In this document: piece by piece, positions 1 to 7,822 of the stretch
How positions within the stretch are numbered: the first letter of the stretch is position 1
Layout: every line of letters begins with the position of its first letter
Source of the DNA: UBA4582 sp013204195
GTDB lineage: Bacteria > Pseudomonadota > Gammaproteobacteria > Pseudomonadales > Azotimanducaceae
Direction of reading: 5' to 3'
Length of the DNA: 33,756 nucleotides
NCBI GenBank assembly: GCA_963925735.1
Contig: CAWUUH010000004.1
Span: forward strand, 1 to 33,756
Made by a program: the position numbers and the translations under genes
Notes under the pieces: model-generated
Seen by the model: the letters and a program-made list of their open reading frames with translations, nothing else
Database searches by the model: none
Told to the model about the DNA's origin: nothing

Positions 1-300
1 GTGTTCCTAGCGGCGCCCGGTGACAGCAGCGCCCAGGTTGAGCTGACGTATAACTGGGACGGCGACGAACTGGGTGAGGGCAGTCGTAATTTTGGTCATC
101 TGGCCTATGCCGTTGAAGATATCTACGCAACCTGTCAGCAACTGTTAGATGGGGGAGTCATTATTAACCGACCACCACGAGACGGTCGCATGGCTTTTGT
201 CCGTTCGCCCGATAACATCTCTATCGAATTGCTTCAGGCTGGCGATGCCTTAGCCCCGGCGGAACCCTGGGTATCAATGCCGAACATCGGACACTGGTAG
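1..300 (+). CDS. Glyoxalase/VOC family protein (lactoylglutathione lyase-like), 5'-truncated
   Basis: This is the C-terminal half of a vicinal-oxygen-chelate protein of the glyoxalase I type, which isomerises the methylglyoxal-glutathione hemithioacetal in the cytosol. The motif VELTYNW, then FGHLAYAVEDIYATC, then a terminal IELLQAG, follow the order seen in GloA. The family's metal ligands would be Glu14, His33 and Glu76 in the visible numbering. A full GloA has about 130-180 residues and an N-terminal HTMLRV-type strand, which is absent here. The frame is open to base 1, so the GTG at position 1 is probably an internal codon. The stop lies one base before the next gene, so the two are probably cotranscribed. 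A VOC member with another substrate is possible. Confidence 0.85.
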   Translation: MFLAAPGDSSAQVELTYNWDGDELGEGSRNFGHLAYAVEDIYATCQQLLDGGVIINRPPRDGRMAFVRSPDNISIELLQAGDALAPAEPWVSMPNIGHW

Positions 301-301
301 T

Positions 302-916
302 ATGACGGAGACGACAATCTATTTGGTTCGCCATGGACAAATTGATGCCAACGTCGATCGTCGTTGGTTTGGCTCAACCGACAGTAATTTGAATGCTCAG
401 GGGCTACAGCAGGCGGACCGGCTGACTGCGCTATTCCAGGAACAGTATCCAGCAATTACAGCCAGTTATAGTAGTCCTTTAAAGCGAACTATGCGCACTG
501 CGAAAGGCGTGACCGGTGATTTCTTTGGCCCAGCCAGCGCTCATCCCGGCCTTCGAGAATATGCCATTGGTGAGCTTGAAGGCACACACTTTGATGTGCT
601 GCACGCCGAGCACCAATTTTTCGACAAGATTGCAGCCGACGCAGATTATGCGCCTGGTGGTGGTGAATCGGTGAATCAGGTTCGAGATCGCATGTTGGTC
701 ACGCTGGAAGAATTACGGGTACGTCATGTGGGCGAGGAGATTGCGGTGATTAGCCATGGCGCGGCCATGGCCATTGCGCTTGCGACCTTACTGAAGGGCA
801 GTGCGTATCCCTTCAACGATTATCACATGGATAATACTGGCGTCAGCAAGCTGGTTCTTGGCAAGACCCCTAAACTGGTGTTTTTTAATCGCATCACACA
901 TCTCGAAGGGCTTTAA
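302..916 (+). CDS. Histidine phosphatase family protein (phosphoglycerate mutase-like)
   Basis: A 204-residue member of the histidine phosphatase superfamily. The N-terminal LVRHGQ motif carries the phospho-accepting His11 with Arg10. The acid/base region is LREYAIGELEG, and the second catalytic His is in AVISHGAAMA near the C-terminus. Members of this size include cobalamin-pathway phosphatases, broad phosphatases and phosphoglycerate mutases. Nothing here fixes the substrate, and no cobalamin genes are nearby. The ATG lies one base after the stop of the glyoxalase gene, which argues for a shared transcript with translational coupling. The protein has no signal peptide and should be cytosolic. 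Confidence 0.85.
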   Translation: MTETTIYLVRHGQIDANVDRRWFGSTDSNLNAQGLQQADRLTALFQEQYPAITASYSSPLKRTMRTAKGVTGDFFGPASAHPGLREYAIGELEGTHFDVLHAEHQFFDKIAADADYAPGGGESVNQVRDRMLVTLEELRVRHVGEEIAVISHGAAMAIALATLLKGSAYPFNDYHMDNTGVSKLVLGKTPKLVFFNRITHLEGL

Positions 917-1163
917 AGGCGCAGATGGCATAGCGCTGAATTTGACGCCGTGGCCCGGCTGCGCTCGCAACCTCAATCGTTGTTAGTGCGGCCCCAGCAC
1001 GGGACTTATGTTTGACGACACTTGACCTCGTTCAGGTATTCGACAAATCAAATTGCGCCGCCCCCTCGATTCAGGTACAAATTGTTTGGTGGGTTTAACA
1101 AACGAGTCATGCCGCTAGTTAGCCACACGAGTCACGTAAAAAGTCACTTAAACAGGGATCACA

Positions 1164-2834
1164 ATGGTAGACAGCATTGACGAATTGTCCGATCGCCGCA
1201 ATGAAGGGGTTGCTCTGAATTTAGCGATGGGCATCGATCGGGACGAGGTTCTCACGGCAGCGAAAGAACTGGCCGAGCGCTTGACGACTCAGCCTGCTGT
1301 GTTATTCCAGATAGGGCAGCATTTCGCCGTTGAGACAGCGGCTATTCTCATGGGATTCAGTTCCCTGGACCCTAGTACCGATCGGCGATTCTCCGATCCG
1401 GCCTGGCAAGAAAATGGGTTTTACAAACGGGTCGCGCAGTATTATATGGCCTGGGGTGCGGCACTTGAAGAATGGGTCGACAAAAGTGATTTAGAGTCTA
1501 TTAATGACAAGCGCGCGCGGTTTTTACTCGGCATCCTAAGGGACCTGACCGCGCCGGTGAACAGCTTCGCCGGTAACCCACAGGCGTTAAAAAACTTGAT
1601 TGACAGCCGTGGCCAAAGTCTCGTGAGCAGTATCCGCAACATTATCGATGACCAGCAACATAACTATGGTTACCCCGCAGTCGCTGACCGAAATGCCTAT
1701 ATTATCGGCAAAGACGTTGCCGCGTCGAAGGGTGCCGTGGTTTATCGGGATGAATTACTTGAGCTGATTCAATACGAACCTATTGTCAGTCAGGTGCATG
1801 CCACACCTTTCTTGTATGTCTTTAGTCAAGTGAATCGATTTTACCTGGGCGATCTGACGCCTGATCGTAGTTTGTTCCAAGAGTTACTCAATGCAGGGAT
1901 ACCCGTCTACGCTGTGAGCTGGCGCAATCCTACCGTCGAGAACCGGGCTTGGGATCTGCACACCTACGCGGAAGGTATCATCCAATGTATCTCGATATTG
2001 CGCGACATCAGCGGGGCCCCTAAGGTCAACCTGATGGGTCTGTGTGCTGGTGGCATCACCACAGCCGCGGCCGCCGGATTACTTCAGGCGCGAGGCGAAG
2101 ATGTTATTAACAGTCACTCGCTGTTCGTTAATATTCTTGACAACCATACTGAGGACAGTGATTTTGGGCTGTTTGTATCGGAGACTTCCATACAAACGCA
2201 GAAAGCCCGAGTCCAGGCAAAAGGCATCTTTGATGAAAAAGAGGTGTTCGAGATGTTCGCCTGGCTGACGCCAGAGGAGAGCGTGATGGCGTTCTTTCGA
2301 GATAACTACTTGCTGGGTAAGCCGCCACCGGTCCACCCCTTATTGTTTTGGTCGATGGACTACACGCGAGTCCCCGCAGGACTGCAATGCGATTATCTCG
2401 ACCTGGCCTGGGAAAATAAACTCGCAACTAAAAAGCTGAAATTGGGCGGGCAGGCAATTGATCTGTCGAAGATTACCTATGACACCTACATCATGGCGGG
2501 CAGTACCGACCATATCACGCCTTGGCGTGGCTGCTATCGCACCACCCAGTTGCTGGGCGGTAAGGTTGATTTCGTGCTCACCAATCAGAATCATACCCAG
2601 ACCATCAGTAACAAACCTAATAAGCACATGAAGTACTGGATGGCACCGAGTTTGCCTGCAGACAGTGACGAATGGATTCAGCAAGCGGTTGTCTACCAAG
2701 GCTCCTGGCGGGAGCACTGGATCGCCTGGCTGAAACAGCACTCTGGTGCCTTGATCACGTCAACTGAAGGGCTCGGCAGTGATGAGTACCCGCCGTTGGA
2801 TCTCGCCCCCGGGCGCTACGTGTTAGAGCGATAG
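1164..2834 (+). CDS. phaC: Poly(3-hydroxyalkanoate) synthase, class II-like PhaC
   Basis: A 556-residue PHA synthase, which polymerises hydroxyacyl-CoA into storage polyester at granule surfaces. The lipase-like box GLCAGG places the nucleophile at Cys294, Asp449 lies in GSTDHITPW and His477 in NQNHTQT, giving the complete Cys-Asp-His triad. The length and segments such as VYAVSWRNPT, NYLLGKPPPV and GGKVDFVL match pseudomonad PhaC1/PhaC2 (class II, about 560 residues) better than class I or III. A PhaC N-terminal domain covers roughly residues 60-230. The start has AGGGA about six bases upstream. The 247-base leader contains two CGAGTCA copies (1103-1109 and 1128-1134). No phasin, depolymerase or phaR was recognised; the next genes are GYD proteins. 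Substrate chain length cannot be read from the sequence. Confidence 0.93.
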   Translation: MVDSIDELSDRRNEGVALNLAMGIDRDEVLTAAKELAERLTTQPAVLFQIGQHFAVETAAILMGFSSLDPSTDRRFSDPAWQENGFYKRVAQYYMAWGAALEEWVDKSDLESINDKRARFLLGILRDLTAPVNSFAGNPQALKNLIDSRGQSLVSSIRNIIDDQQHNYGYPAVADRNAYIIGKDVAASKGAVVYRDELLELIQYEPIVSQVHATPFLYVFSQVNRFYLGDLTPDRSLFQELLNAGIPVYAVSWRNPTVENRAWDLHTYAEGIIQCISILRDISGAPKVNLMGLCAGGITTAAAAGLLQARGEDVINSHSLFVNILDNHTEDSDFGLFVSETSIQTQKARVQAKGIFDEKEVFEMFAWLTPEESVMAFFRDNYLLGKPPPVHPLLFWSMDYTRVPAGLQCDYLDLAWENKLATKKLKLGGQAIDLSKITYDTYIMAGSTDHITPWRGCYRTTQLLGGKVDFVLTNQNHTQTISNKPNKHMKYWMAPSLPADSDEWIQQAVVYQGSWREHWIAWLKQHSGALITSTEGLGSDEYPPLDLAPGRYVLER

Positions 2835-2861
2835 CCGCGGCAGTCTCTAGTTCCAAACGCG

Positions 2862-2877
2862 ATTTATCATTATAAAT
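2862..2877. promoter_or_regulatory. AT-rich palindrome upstream of the GYD genes
   Basis: ATTTAT, four bases, ATAAAT form a perfect 6-bp inverted repeat in the 72-base gap after phaC. It contains TATAAA, a fair -10 hexamer, about 30 bases before the GYD start at 2907. No good -35 is visible. It may be a promoter or operator giving the GYD/PlsC genes expression independent of phaC. Confidence 0.3.
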
Positions 2878-2906
2878 GTTACTAAACAAAAGGATGCGAA
2901 GTCTTA

Positions 2907-3212
2907 ATGGCAACTTACATTATGTTGAGTACCCTGACCGATGACGGCCGTAAAACACTCAAGGAACGACCCGAGCGGCTGCGCGAGGTCAACAAAGAGG
3001 TTGAGTCCATGGGCGCGCGGGTGATCGCACAGTACGCTGTCATGGGCGGCTATGATTTTGTCAATATTATTGAGGCACCGACTAATGAGGTCATGGCCAG
3101 GCTCGCCGTTGAATTAGGTTCTCGAGGGTCTATCAAAATCACGACCTTGCCAGCGATCAGTGTTGATGATTTTGTCGGCATTCTTTCAGGGCAAGCGCCG
3201 GGCGGGGATTAG
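2907..3212 (+). CDS. GYD domain-containing protein
   Basis: A 101-residue protein consisting of one GYD domain, a small alpha/beta ferredoxin-like fold whose biochemical role is not established. The defining GGYD sits at residues 47-50, within VMGGYDFVNIIEAP, after an N-terminal strand YIMLSTLTDDG. It has no signal peptide or membrane segment. The next gene begins three bases after this stop and opens with a second, diverged copy of the same domain (same motif position, GMYD), so the pair looks like an ancient tandem duplication. AAGGA is present upstream but about 12 bases from the ATG, longer than usual. Position after phaC suggests a link to PHA or lipid metabolism; that is inference only. 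Confidence 0.8.
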   Translation: MATYIMLSTLTDDGRKTLKERPERLREVNKEVESMGARVIAQYAVMGGYDFVNIIEAPTNEVMARLAVELGSRGSIKITTLPAISVDDFVGILSGQAPGGD

Positions 3213-3215
3213 CCC

Positions 3216-4274
3216 ATGCCAGCTTACGTGCTGCTATCCAAGCTAAGCACCGACGGGATGCGCCAGATACTGGCGGAACCGGACAAGCTTCGGGGCGTGC
3301 GGCGGATACTCGAGGAATACGAGGCCAATATTCTCGAGGACTACCATCTGCTGGGTATGTACGATCACTGTACTGTGTTTGAAGTTTCCGATAACTTTCG
3401 AGCACAGAAGGCGATCCTCCATGAAGAGCTTACCAGCGCGCCAGATACCATGCTGTTAGCCGCCATCGACTTCCCCCTGTTTGAGCGCATGGTCAAACAG
3501 GAGATTCGTACCGATGGCCCACACCGTTGGCAGGTCAAGTGGTGGGCTAAACTGACTCGCCTCGCGTTTCGCTGGTATCACTATTCCAAACACATGTGGC
3601 GTTATGCGAAGCCGTTTACAGTCACGGGCATGGAGAATTTTAAAACCGTTAAGGGGCCCTGCATCACAGTGGCGAATCACAGTAGCCATTTGGATGCCAT
3701 CGCCCTGTATCACTGCCTACCACAACGGCTGAAGTGGAATATCTATTTTGGCGCTGCCGCCGATCGCTGGTTTCTGAAAAATGGTGGTGGGCGCAAGGAG
3801 TTGGCACTGCAACCTTGGTATAACTCGCTGATTGGCGGGAATTTCCCAATTCGTCGAGGCGGCGGATCGGCGACCCTGGACTATAGTAAATGGCTGTTGC
3901 AGCAAGGGGCTAATTTGGCCATTTTCCCCGAGGGCACACGCTCCACCAGTCGCAAACTGTCCCGCTTTAAACATGGTGTGTCGATTCTGGCCTTGGATTG
4001 CAACGTGCCCGTTGTGCCCGTGTATTTAACGGGGCTCTCTCAGCTTCGCCCGAAAGGGTCTCGAGAAGTGTCGGCCGGACCTGTGACTGCCAATATTCAA
4101 CCGGCGATTTACTTTGCGGAAGGGACCACGATTCCTGAAGCAACCCGGATCATTTACGATGCATTGAACGACGTCCACCAACGAGTCCTAACCCATGGAC
4201 CACGCGCGGCACGATGGGATTATGTCAGCGTGGCGGATGCGGACAGCACGGAAATTAAAACCACTGGCGAGTAG
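3216..4274 (+). CDS. GYD domain fused to PlsC-type 1-acylglycerol-3-phosphate acyltransferase
   Basis: A 352-residue two-domain protein. Residues 1-95 align end to end with the preceding GYD protein (LLSKLSTDG at the start, GMYD at 47-50). Residues about 130-320 are a PlsC/LPLAT acyltransferase with the catalytic NHSSHLD (His155, Asp160), the substrate-binding FPIRRGG around 210-216 and FPEGTRS at 237-243. PlsC enzymes move acyl groups to lysophosphatidate or related lysolipids at the membrane. A basic, Trp/Tyr-rich linker (100-130: WWAKLTRLAFRWYHYSKHMW) could be a membrane-contact helix. The usual PlsC is about 240 residues, so the N-terminal domain is an addition. The gap to the upstream stop is three bases, so translation is probably coupled. 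The true acyl acceptor is unknown. Confidence 0.85.
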   Translation: MPAYVLLSKLSTDGMRQILAEPDKLRGVRRILEEYEANILEDYHLLGMYDHCTVFEVSDNFRAQKAILHEELTSAPDTMLLAAIDFPLFERMVKQEIRTDGPHRWQVKWWAKLTRLAFRWYHYSKHMWRYAKPFTVTGMENFKTVKGPCITVANHSSHLDAIALYHCLPQRLKWNIYFGAAADRWFLKNGGGRKELALQPWYNSLIGGNFPIRRGGGSATLDYSKWLLQQGANLAIFPEGTRSTSRKLSRFKHGVSILALDCNVPVVPVYLTGLSQLRPKGSREVSAGPVTANIQPAIYFAEGTTIPEATRIIYDALNDVHQRVLTHGPRAARWDYVSVADADSTEIKTTGE

Positions 4275-4284
4275 CAGAGCTAGA

Positions 4285-5235
4285 TTAAGCCTCGTTGGCA
4301 CCTGACTCCTTGGCGGGAAACAGTCTATCGAGCCAGCATAGGACATCCTCCATGACCTCGTCACGGTTCGGCGCATTCAGCATCTCATGCCGACCCTCGG
4401 GGTAAAATTTAGTCTGCATCTGCAGACCGGCTTTGGCATATTGGTTCAGCAAGCGGTTTAGATCAGCCATCTGGTTGTGCACTGGGTCATCGCTGCCCGA
4501 GAACAGATACAGGGGCAGGCTTGCGGGTATCTTCTCTACATGTTGCTGAGCTTGAGTCCAGGCGGCGCCTTTGAAAATATCCAACAGACTGGCAGGGAAG
4601 GGCACAAAGCCGCATAGAGGATCATCCATATATGCTCTGACTTGCGCGCTATCCCGGCTCAGCCATTCAAATCCGGTGGGTTCAGGCGTCGCGGCCGCAA
4701 ACGCCTTATTGGCATTGCCGAATACCAGTTTTTGCAGGACTGAGCTCTCTAGCAAGGGGCCGAGTCGCCAGGCCTCAAAGCGACAGATCTGGCGTACGAG
4801 CCAGGACAGCAATGGGTGAGCAAAACCGGGGCTGCCAGAGATGATAACGCCATCGAGACTGGCGCCATAGCGGGCAATATATTGCTCGGTTAGCATCGAG
4901 CCCATACTGTGGCCGAACAGGACCCTGGGCACACCGGGGTAATCCTTGGCATATTGTTGGTTCATCTCGTGCAAATCTAAAAGCGTTCTATTCCAGCCAT
5001 CGATGCCGAAATCCCCCAGCACCGTGGCGGTCTCGCCGTGGCCACGGTGATCATTGATATAGACCGCATAGCCTGCGGCATTGAGCTGCTGCGCAGTCCA
5101 CTCATAACGGCCGCCGTGCTCGCCCATGCCATGGGCGATATGGATGATCCCGCGGGGTTTTGCTGCAGGCAACGAGTAATAACAATGCACCGGGTGGTTG
5201 TCACTGGCGGTAAAGGTCAGGGTGTCGAGGGACAT
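4285..5235 (-). CDS. Alpha/beta hydrolase, monoacylglycerol lipase/lysophospholipase-like
   Basis: A 316-residue serine hydrolase of the PldB/monoacylglycerol lipase group. The oxyanion segment is AHGMGEHGGRY (34-44), followed by NDHRGHGET. The nucleophile elbow GHSMG gives Ser110, the acid is Asp249 or Asp250 in FSGSDDPVH, and the general base is His283 in EGRHEM. No signal peptide is evident, so it probably acts inside the cell on lysolipids or monoacylglycerol. It ends 10 bases from the converging GYD-PlsC gene. The HAD gene lies upstream on the same strand, separated by 124 bases that hold a 10-bp repeat array. A role opposing the neighbouring acyltransferase is an attractive inference but not shown. 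Confidence 0.87.
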   Translation of the reverse strand: MSLDTLTFTASDNHPVHCYYSLPAAKPRGIIHIAHGMGEHGGRYEWTAQQLNAAGYAVYINDHRGHGETATVLGDFGIDGWNRTLLDLHEMNQQYAKDYPGVPRVLFGHSMGSMLTEQYIARYGASLDGVIISGSPGFAHPLLSWLVRQICRFEAWRLGPLLESSVLQKLVFGNANKAFAAATPEPTGFEWLSRDSAQVRAYMDDPLCGFVPFPASLLDIFKGAAWTQAQQHVEKIPASLPLYLFSGSDDPVHNQMADLNRLLNQYAKAGLQMQTKFYPEGRHEMLNAPNRDEVMEDVLCWLDRLFPAKESGANEA

Positions 5236-5263
5236 AGGCTTATGACTCTGATTGAGCGCGGGC

Positions 5264-5273
5264 TTAACGCTAG
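5264..5273 (-). promoter_or_regulatory. Shared decamer CTAGCGTTAA, copy 1
   Basis: On the minus strand CTAGCGTTAA lies exactly 28 bases before the start codon of the alpha/beta hydrolase (5235). The same decamer occurs 28 bases before the HAD gene start (copy at 6192-6201). The matching sequence and spacing suggest a common promoter element or activator site. It does not match sigma-70 consensus well. Confidence 0.35.
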
Positions 5274-5300
5274 TTCAAATTTGGTTTCCGGCGGTTAGCT

Positions 5301-5366
5301 CAAGGCTGTTCAAGGCTGCTCAAGGCTGTTCAAGGCTGCTCAAGGCTGTTCAAGGCTGCTCAAGGC
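5301..5366. repeat. 10-bp minisatellite, six full copies plus a partial seventh
   Basis: The unit CAAGGCTGYT repeats six times without a gap from 5301 to 5360, the ninth base alternating T/C so that it is also a 20-bp unit repeated three times. A truncated copy (CAAGGC) follows at 5361. The array fills the gap between the HAD gene and the alpha/beta hydrolase, and the HAD stop codon TGA (5360-5362) is formed by repeat sequence. Ten bases is close to one helical turn, so bound proteins would lie on one DNA face. Length variation by slippage is likely. Confidence 0.95.
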
Positions 5367-6163
5367 GCGCCGGTACGCAGAATTCTGTCGATGGCCTGAG
5401 CCACACCATCCTCGGTATTGGCCGCGGTGACTACAGTCGCAGCGGCTTTGACCGCATCGCTGGCTTGACCCATGGCAACCGACGCACCACTGACTTTAAA
5501 CATCTCAATATCATTCTCGGCGTCGCCAAAGGTAATCACCTGCGCGGGTTGAATTCCCAAATGCTGGCAGCTGGCCAGCAACGCTTCGCCCTTGTTGGCG
5601 GCTTTAGCGGTGATGGTGATGATGATCTTGCCGTTCGGTCCGATGGAGTCATAGACGTTAACCTGGTCAGCATAACGCAACTTTAAATCACCCTTAATAA
5701 TTTCATTGATGGCCGACCCCTGAATAGCCGCAATGCGAGGCGCCGCGTGCGCGGTGGTCGAGAGTTGCGGTACCCAACGCATCTCCGGTGACAAAAGCCC
5801 TTGATTGGGCTCGCCGTCGAGTTTCAACAGGACCTCATCAGCGACCGTTACCGTCGCGACACAACGCTGCTCGTTGCACAAAGCATACAGTTCAGCGACG
5901 AATGCTGCTGGTAGCCGATGATCAAAAATATCCCGCTGACTGTCAGGCAGATAAACCTGTGCACCGCTGCAAGCGATGATGGGTTGCACCAGGCCTATTT
6001 GGTCGGCAATACGTTGGGCCATATGCCGCCAGCGGGCGGTGGCGATAATGATCGCTAATCCCGCGGCATGGGCCGCCGCCACGGCGTCTCGATTGCGCGC
6101 GGAGAGGTCTTCGCCGACTAAAAGCGTGCCATCGAGGTCGATCGCCAAGGCTGTATAGGACAT
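5360..6163 (-). CDS. Cof-type HAD-IIB family hydrolase
   Basis: A 267-residue phosphatase of the Cof/YbiV/YidA group. The nucleophile motif is AIDLDGTLL (Asp9, Asp11), the second motif IIATAR is near residue 40, and the C-terminal motif GDAENDIEMF carries the Mg-binding acids, followed by ASVAMGQASDAVK. The cap domain between them is of the C2B type. These enzymes dephosphorylate sugar phosphates, nucleotides or pyridoxal phosphate, and the substrate cannot be told here. The length is typical. The gene diverges from the amidohydrolase at 6268 across about 100 bases. No clear Shine-Dalgarno precedes the ATG. Its stop codon is the edge of the minisatellite. Confidence 0.9.
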   Translation of the reverse strand: MSYTALAIDLDGTLLVGEDLSARNRDAVAAAHAAGLAIIIATARWRHMAQRIADQIGLVQPIIACSGAQVYLPDSQRDIFDHRLPAAFVAELYALCNEQRCVATVTVADEVLLKLDGEPNQGLLSPEMRWVPQLSTTAHAAPRIAAIQGSAINEIIKGDLKLRYADQVNVYDSIGPNGKIIITITAKAANKGEALLASCQHLGIQPAQVITFGDAENDIEMFKVSGASVAMGQASDAVKAAATVVTAANTEDGVAQAIDRILRTGAP

Positions 6164-6191
6164 AGAAATACCGGATACTGGACAAGTTGGG

Positions 6192-6201
6192 TTAACGCTA
6201 G
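6192..6201 (-). promoter_or_regulatory. Shared decamer CTAGCGTTAA, copy 2
   Basis: An identical decamer to the one at 5264-5273, again exactly 28 bases upstream of a minus-strand start codon (HAD gene, 6163). Both copies have ATTTGA a few bases upstream. It lies in the divergent gap to the amidohydrolase and could serve either side. Confidence 0.35.
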
Positions 6202-6267
6202 CATGATCAAATCCATTAGGCTATCGCAGGCCAGCCTGGCACCAGAATCAATAGCAAGGGAGTGACG

Positions 6268-7266
6268 ATGAAACAAGCCGCATGGCTGGCACAAGTGGTG
6301 GAAGAGGCGCTAGAACCTGACTTGCCGATTTGTGATCCGCACCATCATCTTTGGGATCATCCAGGCAGTCGTTACCTGTTGGACGAAATTCTGCAGGATA
6401 CCAACAGTGGCCATAATGTGGTCAGCACCGTGTTCGTCGAATGCGGCTCCATGTATCGCGCCAGCGGCGAACGCCAGCTGCGACCCGTGGGTGAAACTGA
6501 GTTTGTTCAGGGAGTCGCGGCCATGAGTGCCAGCGGCCAGTATGGGCCCACTCGAGTCGCCAGCGGCATCGTCAGTCACGCCGATCTGAGCCTTGGACGC
6601 GAAGTCAAGACAGTGCTCGAAGCGCATATGGCCGCCAGCCCCAATCGCTTTCGCGGCATTCGACACGCGACCGGCTGGCATGAATCCGACGCGATTCGTA
6701 ACTCCCATAGTAATCCACCAGCAGGACTGATGCTGGATGCTACGTTTCGAGAAGGTTTCAGTCAGCTGAGTCCGCTGGGCTTATCCTTTGATGCTTGGTT
6801 TTATCATCAGCAGATGGCTGAGTTTGTGGATCTCGCGCGGGCTTTTCCGGAGACCAGCATTATTCTCGATCATTTCGGCGGGCCTCTGGGCATCGGCCCC
6901 TATGCGGGGCAGCAGCGCGAAGTTTTTGCCGCTTGGCGAGACAGTATTTCGGCATTGGCAGACTGTCCTAATGTCCACTTCAAACTGGGTGGTATCAATA
7001 TGAAGGTGAATGGCTTTCTCTGGCACCAAAGGGCATTGCCACCAAGTTCTGATGAGCTTGTGGACGCCACCGGCGCCTACTATGAGCACTGCCTGGAGAT
7101 CTTTGGTGCCCAGCGCTGCATGTTCGAAAGTAATTTCCCCGTGGATAAGGACTCCTGTTCCTATCAGGTACTCTGGAACGCGTTTAAGAAGCTCTCGCGT
7201 AGTCTTTCTGCTAACGATCGGGCCGCCTTATTCCACGATACAGCAACTCGAGTCTACCGTTTATGA
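6268..7266 (+). CDS. Amidohydrolase family protein (PF04909, 2-pyrone-4,6-dicarboxylate lactonase-like)
   Basis: A 332-residue TIM-barrel metal hydrolase of the amidohydrolase-2 group. The metal motif DPHHHLWD sits at residues 23-30 (His25, His27). Later family signatures are RFRGIRHATGWH, IILDHFGGPLG and the C-terminal FESNFPVDK, which supplies the last metal/acid residue. Relatives hydrolyse lactones or decarboxylate cyclic acids. The ATG at 6268 is preferred to the in-frame GTG at 6262 because AGGGAG lies about five bases upstream of the ATG. The gene overlaps the following Rieske gene by four bases (ATGA), so the two are coupled. The substrate is unknown. Confidence 0.85.
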   Translation: MKQAAWLAQVVEEALEPDLPICDPHHHLWDHPGSRYLLDEILQDTNSGHNVVSTVFVECGSMYRASGERQLRPVGETEFVQGVAAMSASGQYGPTRVASGIVSHADLSLGREVKTVLEAHMAASPNRFRGIRHATGWHESDAIRNSHSNPPAGLMLDATFREGFSQLSPLGLSFDAWFYHQQMAEFVDLARAFPETSIILDHFGGPLGIGPYAGQQREVFAAWRDSISALADCPNVHFKLGGINMKVNGFLWHQRALPPSSDELVDATGAYYEHCLEIFGAQRCMFESNFPVDKDSCSYQVLWNAFKKLSRSLSANDRAALFHDTATRVYRL

Positions 7267-7817
7267 GTCTCACACCCGTGAAACGTCGTTGGTTGTTAAC
7301 CCGCATTGTCCAAGGTTTTACTGTAACCGGCCTGGGTTTTTTAACTTATCCTTTCCTGAAGTCTTGGATACCCGCGTTTTCTGAGGATACCAGTCTCGAT
7401 GTTTCCCTCGAGGCGCTGGCACCGGGTGAGTCGCGCTTGGTGCGTTGGCGCGGTCGTAATCTGTTTGTCCAACGGCGGTCTCGAGAGATGCTTCGCAGTC
7501 TAGAAGCCTCTGAGCTGGCCCTAAAGGATCCAACCTCTCTTGACTCGTCTCAGCCGGCATTTGCGGCAAACAACTTCAGATCTCTGCGTCCGGAAGTCTT
7601 TGTGACCTACAGTAACTGTACCCATTTGGGTTGCGAGGTCAGCGCCGTCAATAAAGACGGGATTGGCTTCAAATGCCCATGCCATCAGAGTGACTATGAT
7701 CTGGCGGGTCGCGTGTTGGTCGATGCTGCGGCGCCGACCAATCTGGAAATCCCGCACTATCAGTTTGTCTCAGGCAATATCATTCGGTTGAAGCTTGCCG
7801 ATGACACCCAGGTTTAA
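7263..7817 (+). CDS. Rieske [2Fe-2S] protein, cytochrome bc1 PetA-like, membrane-anchored
   Basis: A 184-residue protein with an N-terminal twin-arginine-like start (KRRWLLTR, 7-14) and one hydrophobic helix (about 15-32), then a periplasmic Rieske domain. CTHLGC gives Cys119, His121 and Cys124; CPCH gives Cys138, Cys140 and His141. This is the full ligand set plus the disulfide pair typical of high-potential bc1/b6f Rieske proteins. Ser143 and Tyr145, which tune the potential in bc1, are also kept (QSDY). No cytochrome b or c1 gene is adjacent, so it is not in a standard petABC operon. It overlaps the amidohydrolase by four bases and is five bases from the flavodoxin. It may be a stand-alone electron carrier or a subunit of another oxidoreductase. 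Confidence 0.88.
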   Translation: MSLTPVKRRWLLTRIVQGFTVTGLGFLTYPFLKSWIPAFSEDTSLDVSLEALAPGESRLVRWRGRNLFVQRRSREMLRSLEASELALKDPTSLDSSQPAFAANNFRSLRPEVFVTYSNCTHLGCEVSAVNKDGIGFKCPCHQSDYDLAGRVLVDAAAPTNLEIPHYQFVSGNIIRLKLADDTQV

Positions 7818-7822
7818 CGCCG

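Noticed and set aside
5301..5366. CRISPR-like array
   Set aside because: The units are 10 bp with no spacers and there are no cas genes; it is a minisatellite.
5252..5686. Plus-strand frame through the repeat array
   Set aside because: It is antisense to the HAD gene; the apparent repeat peptide only reflects the minisatellite.
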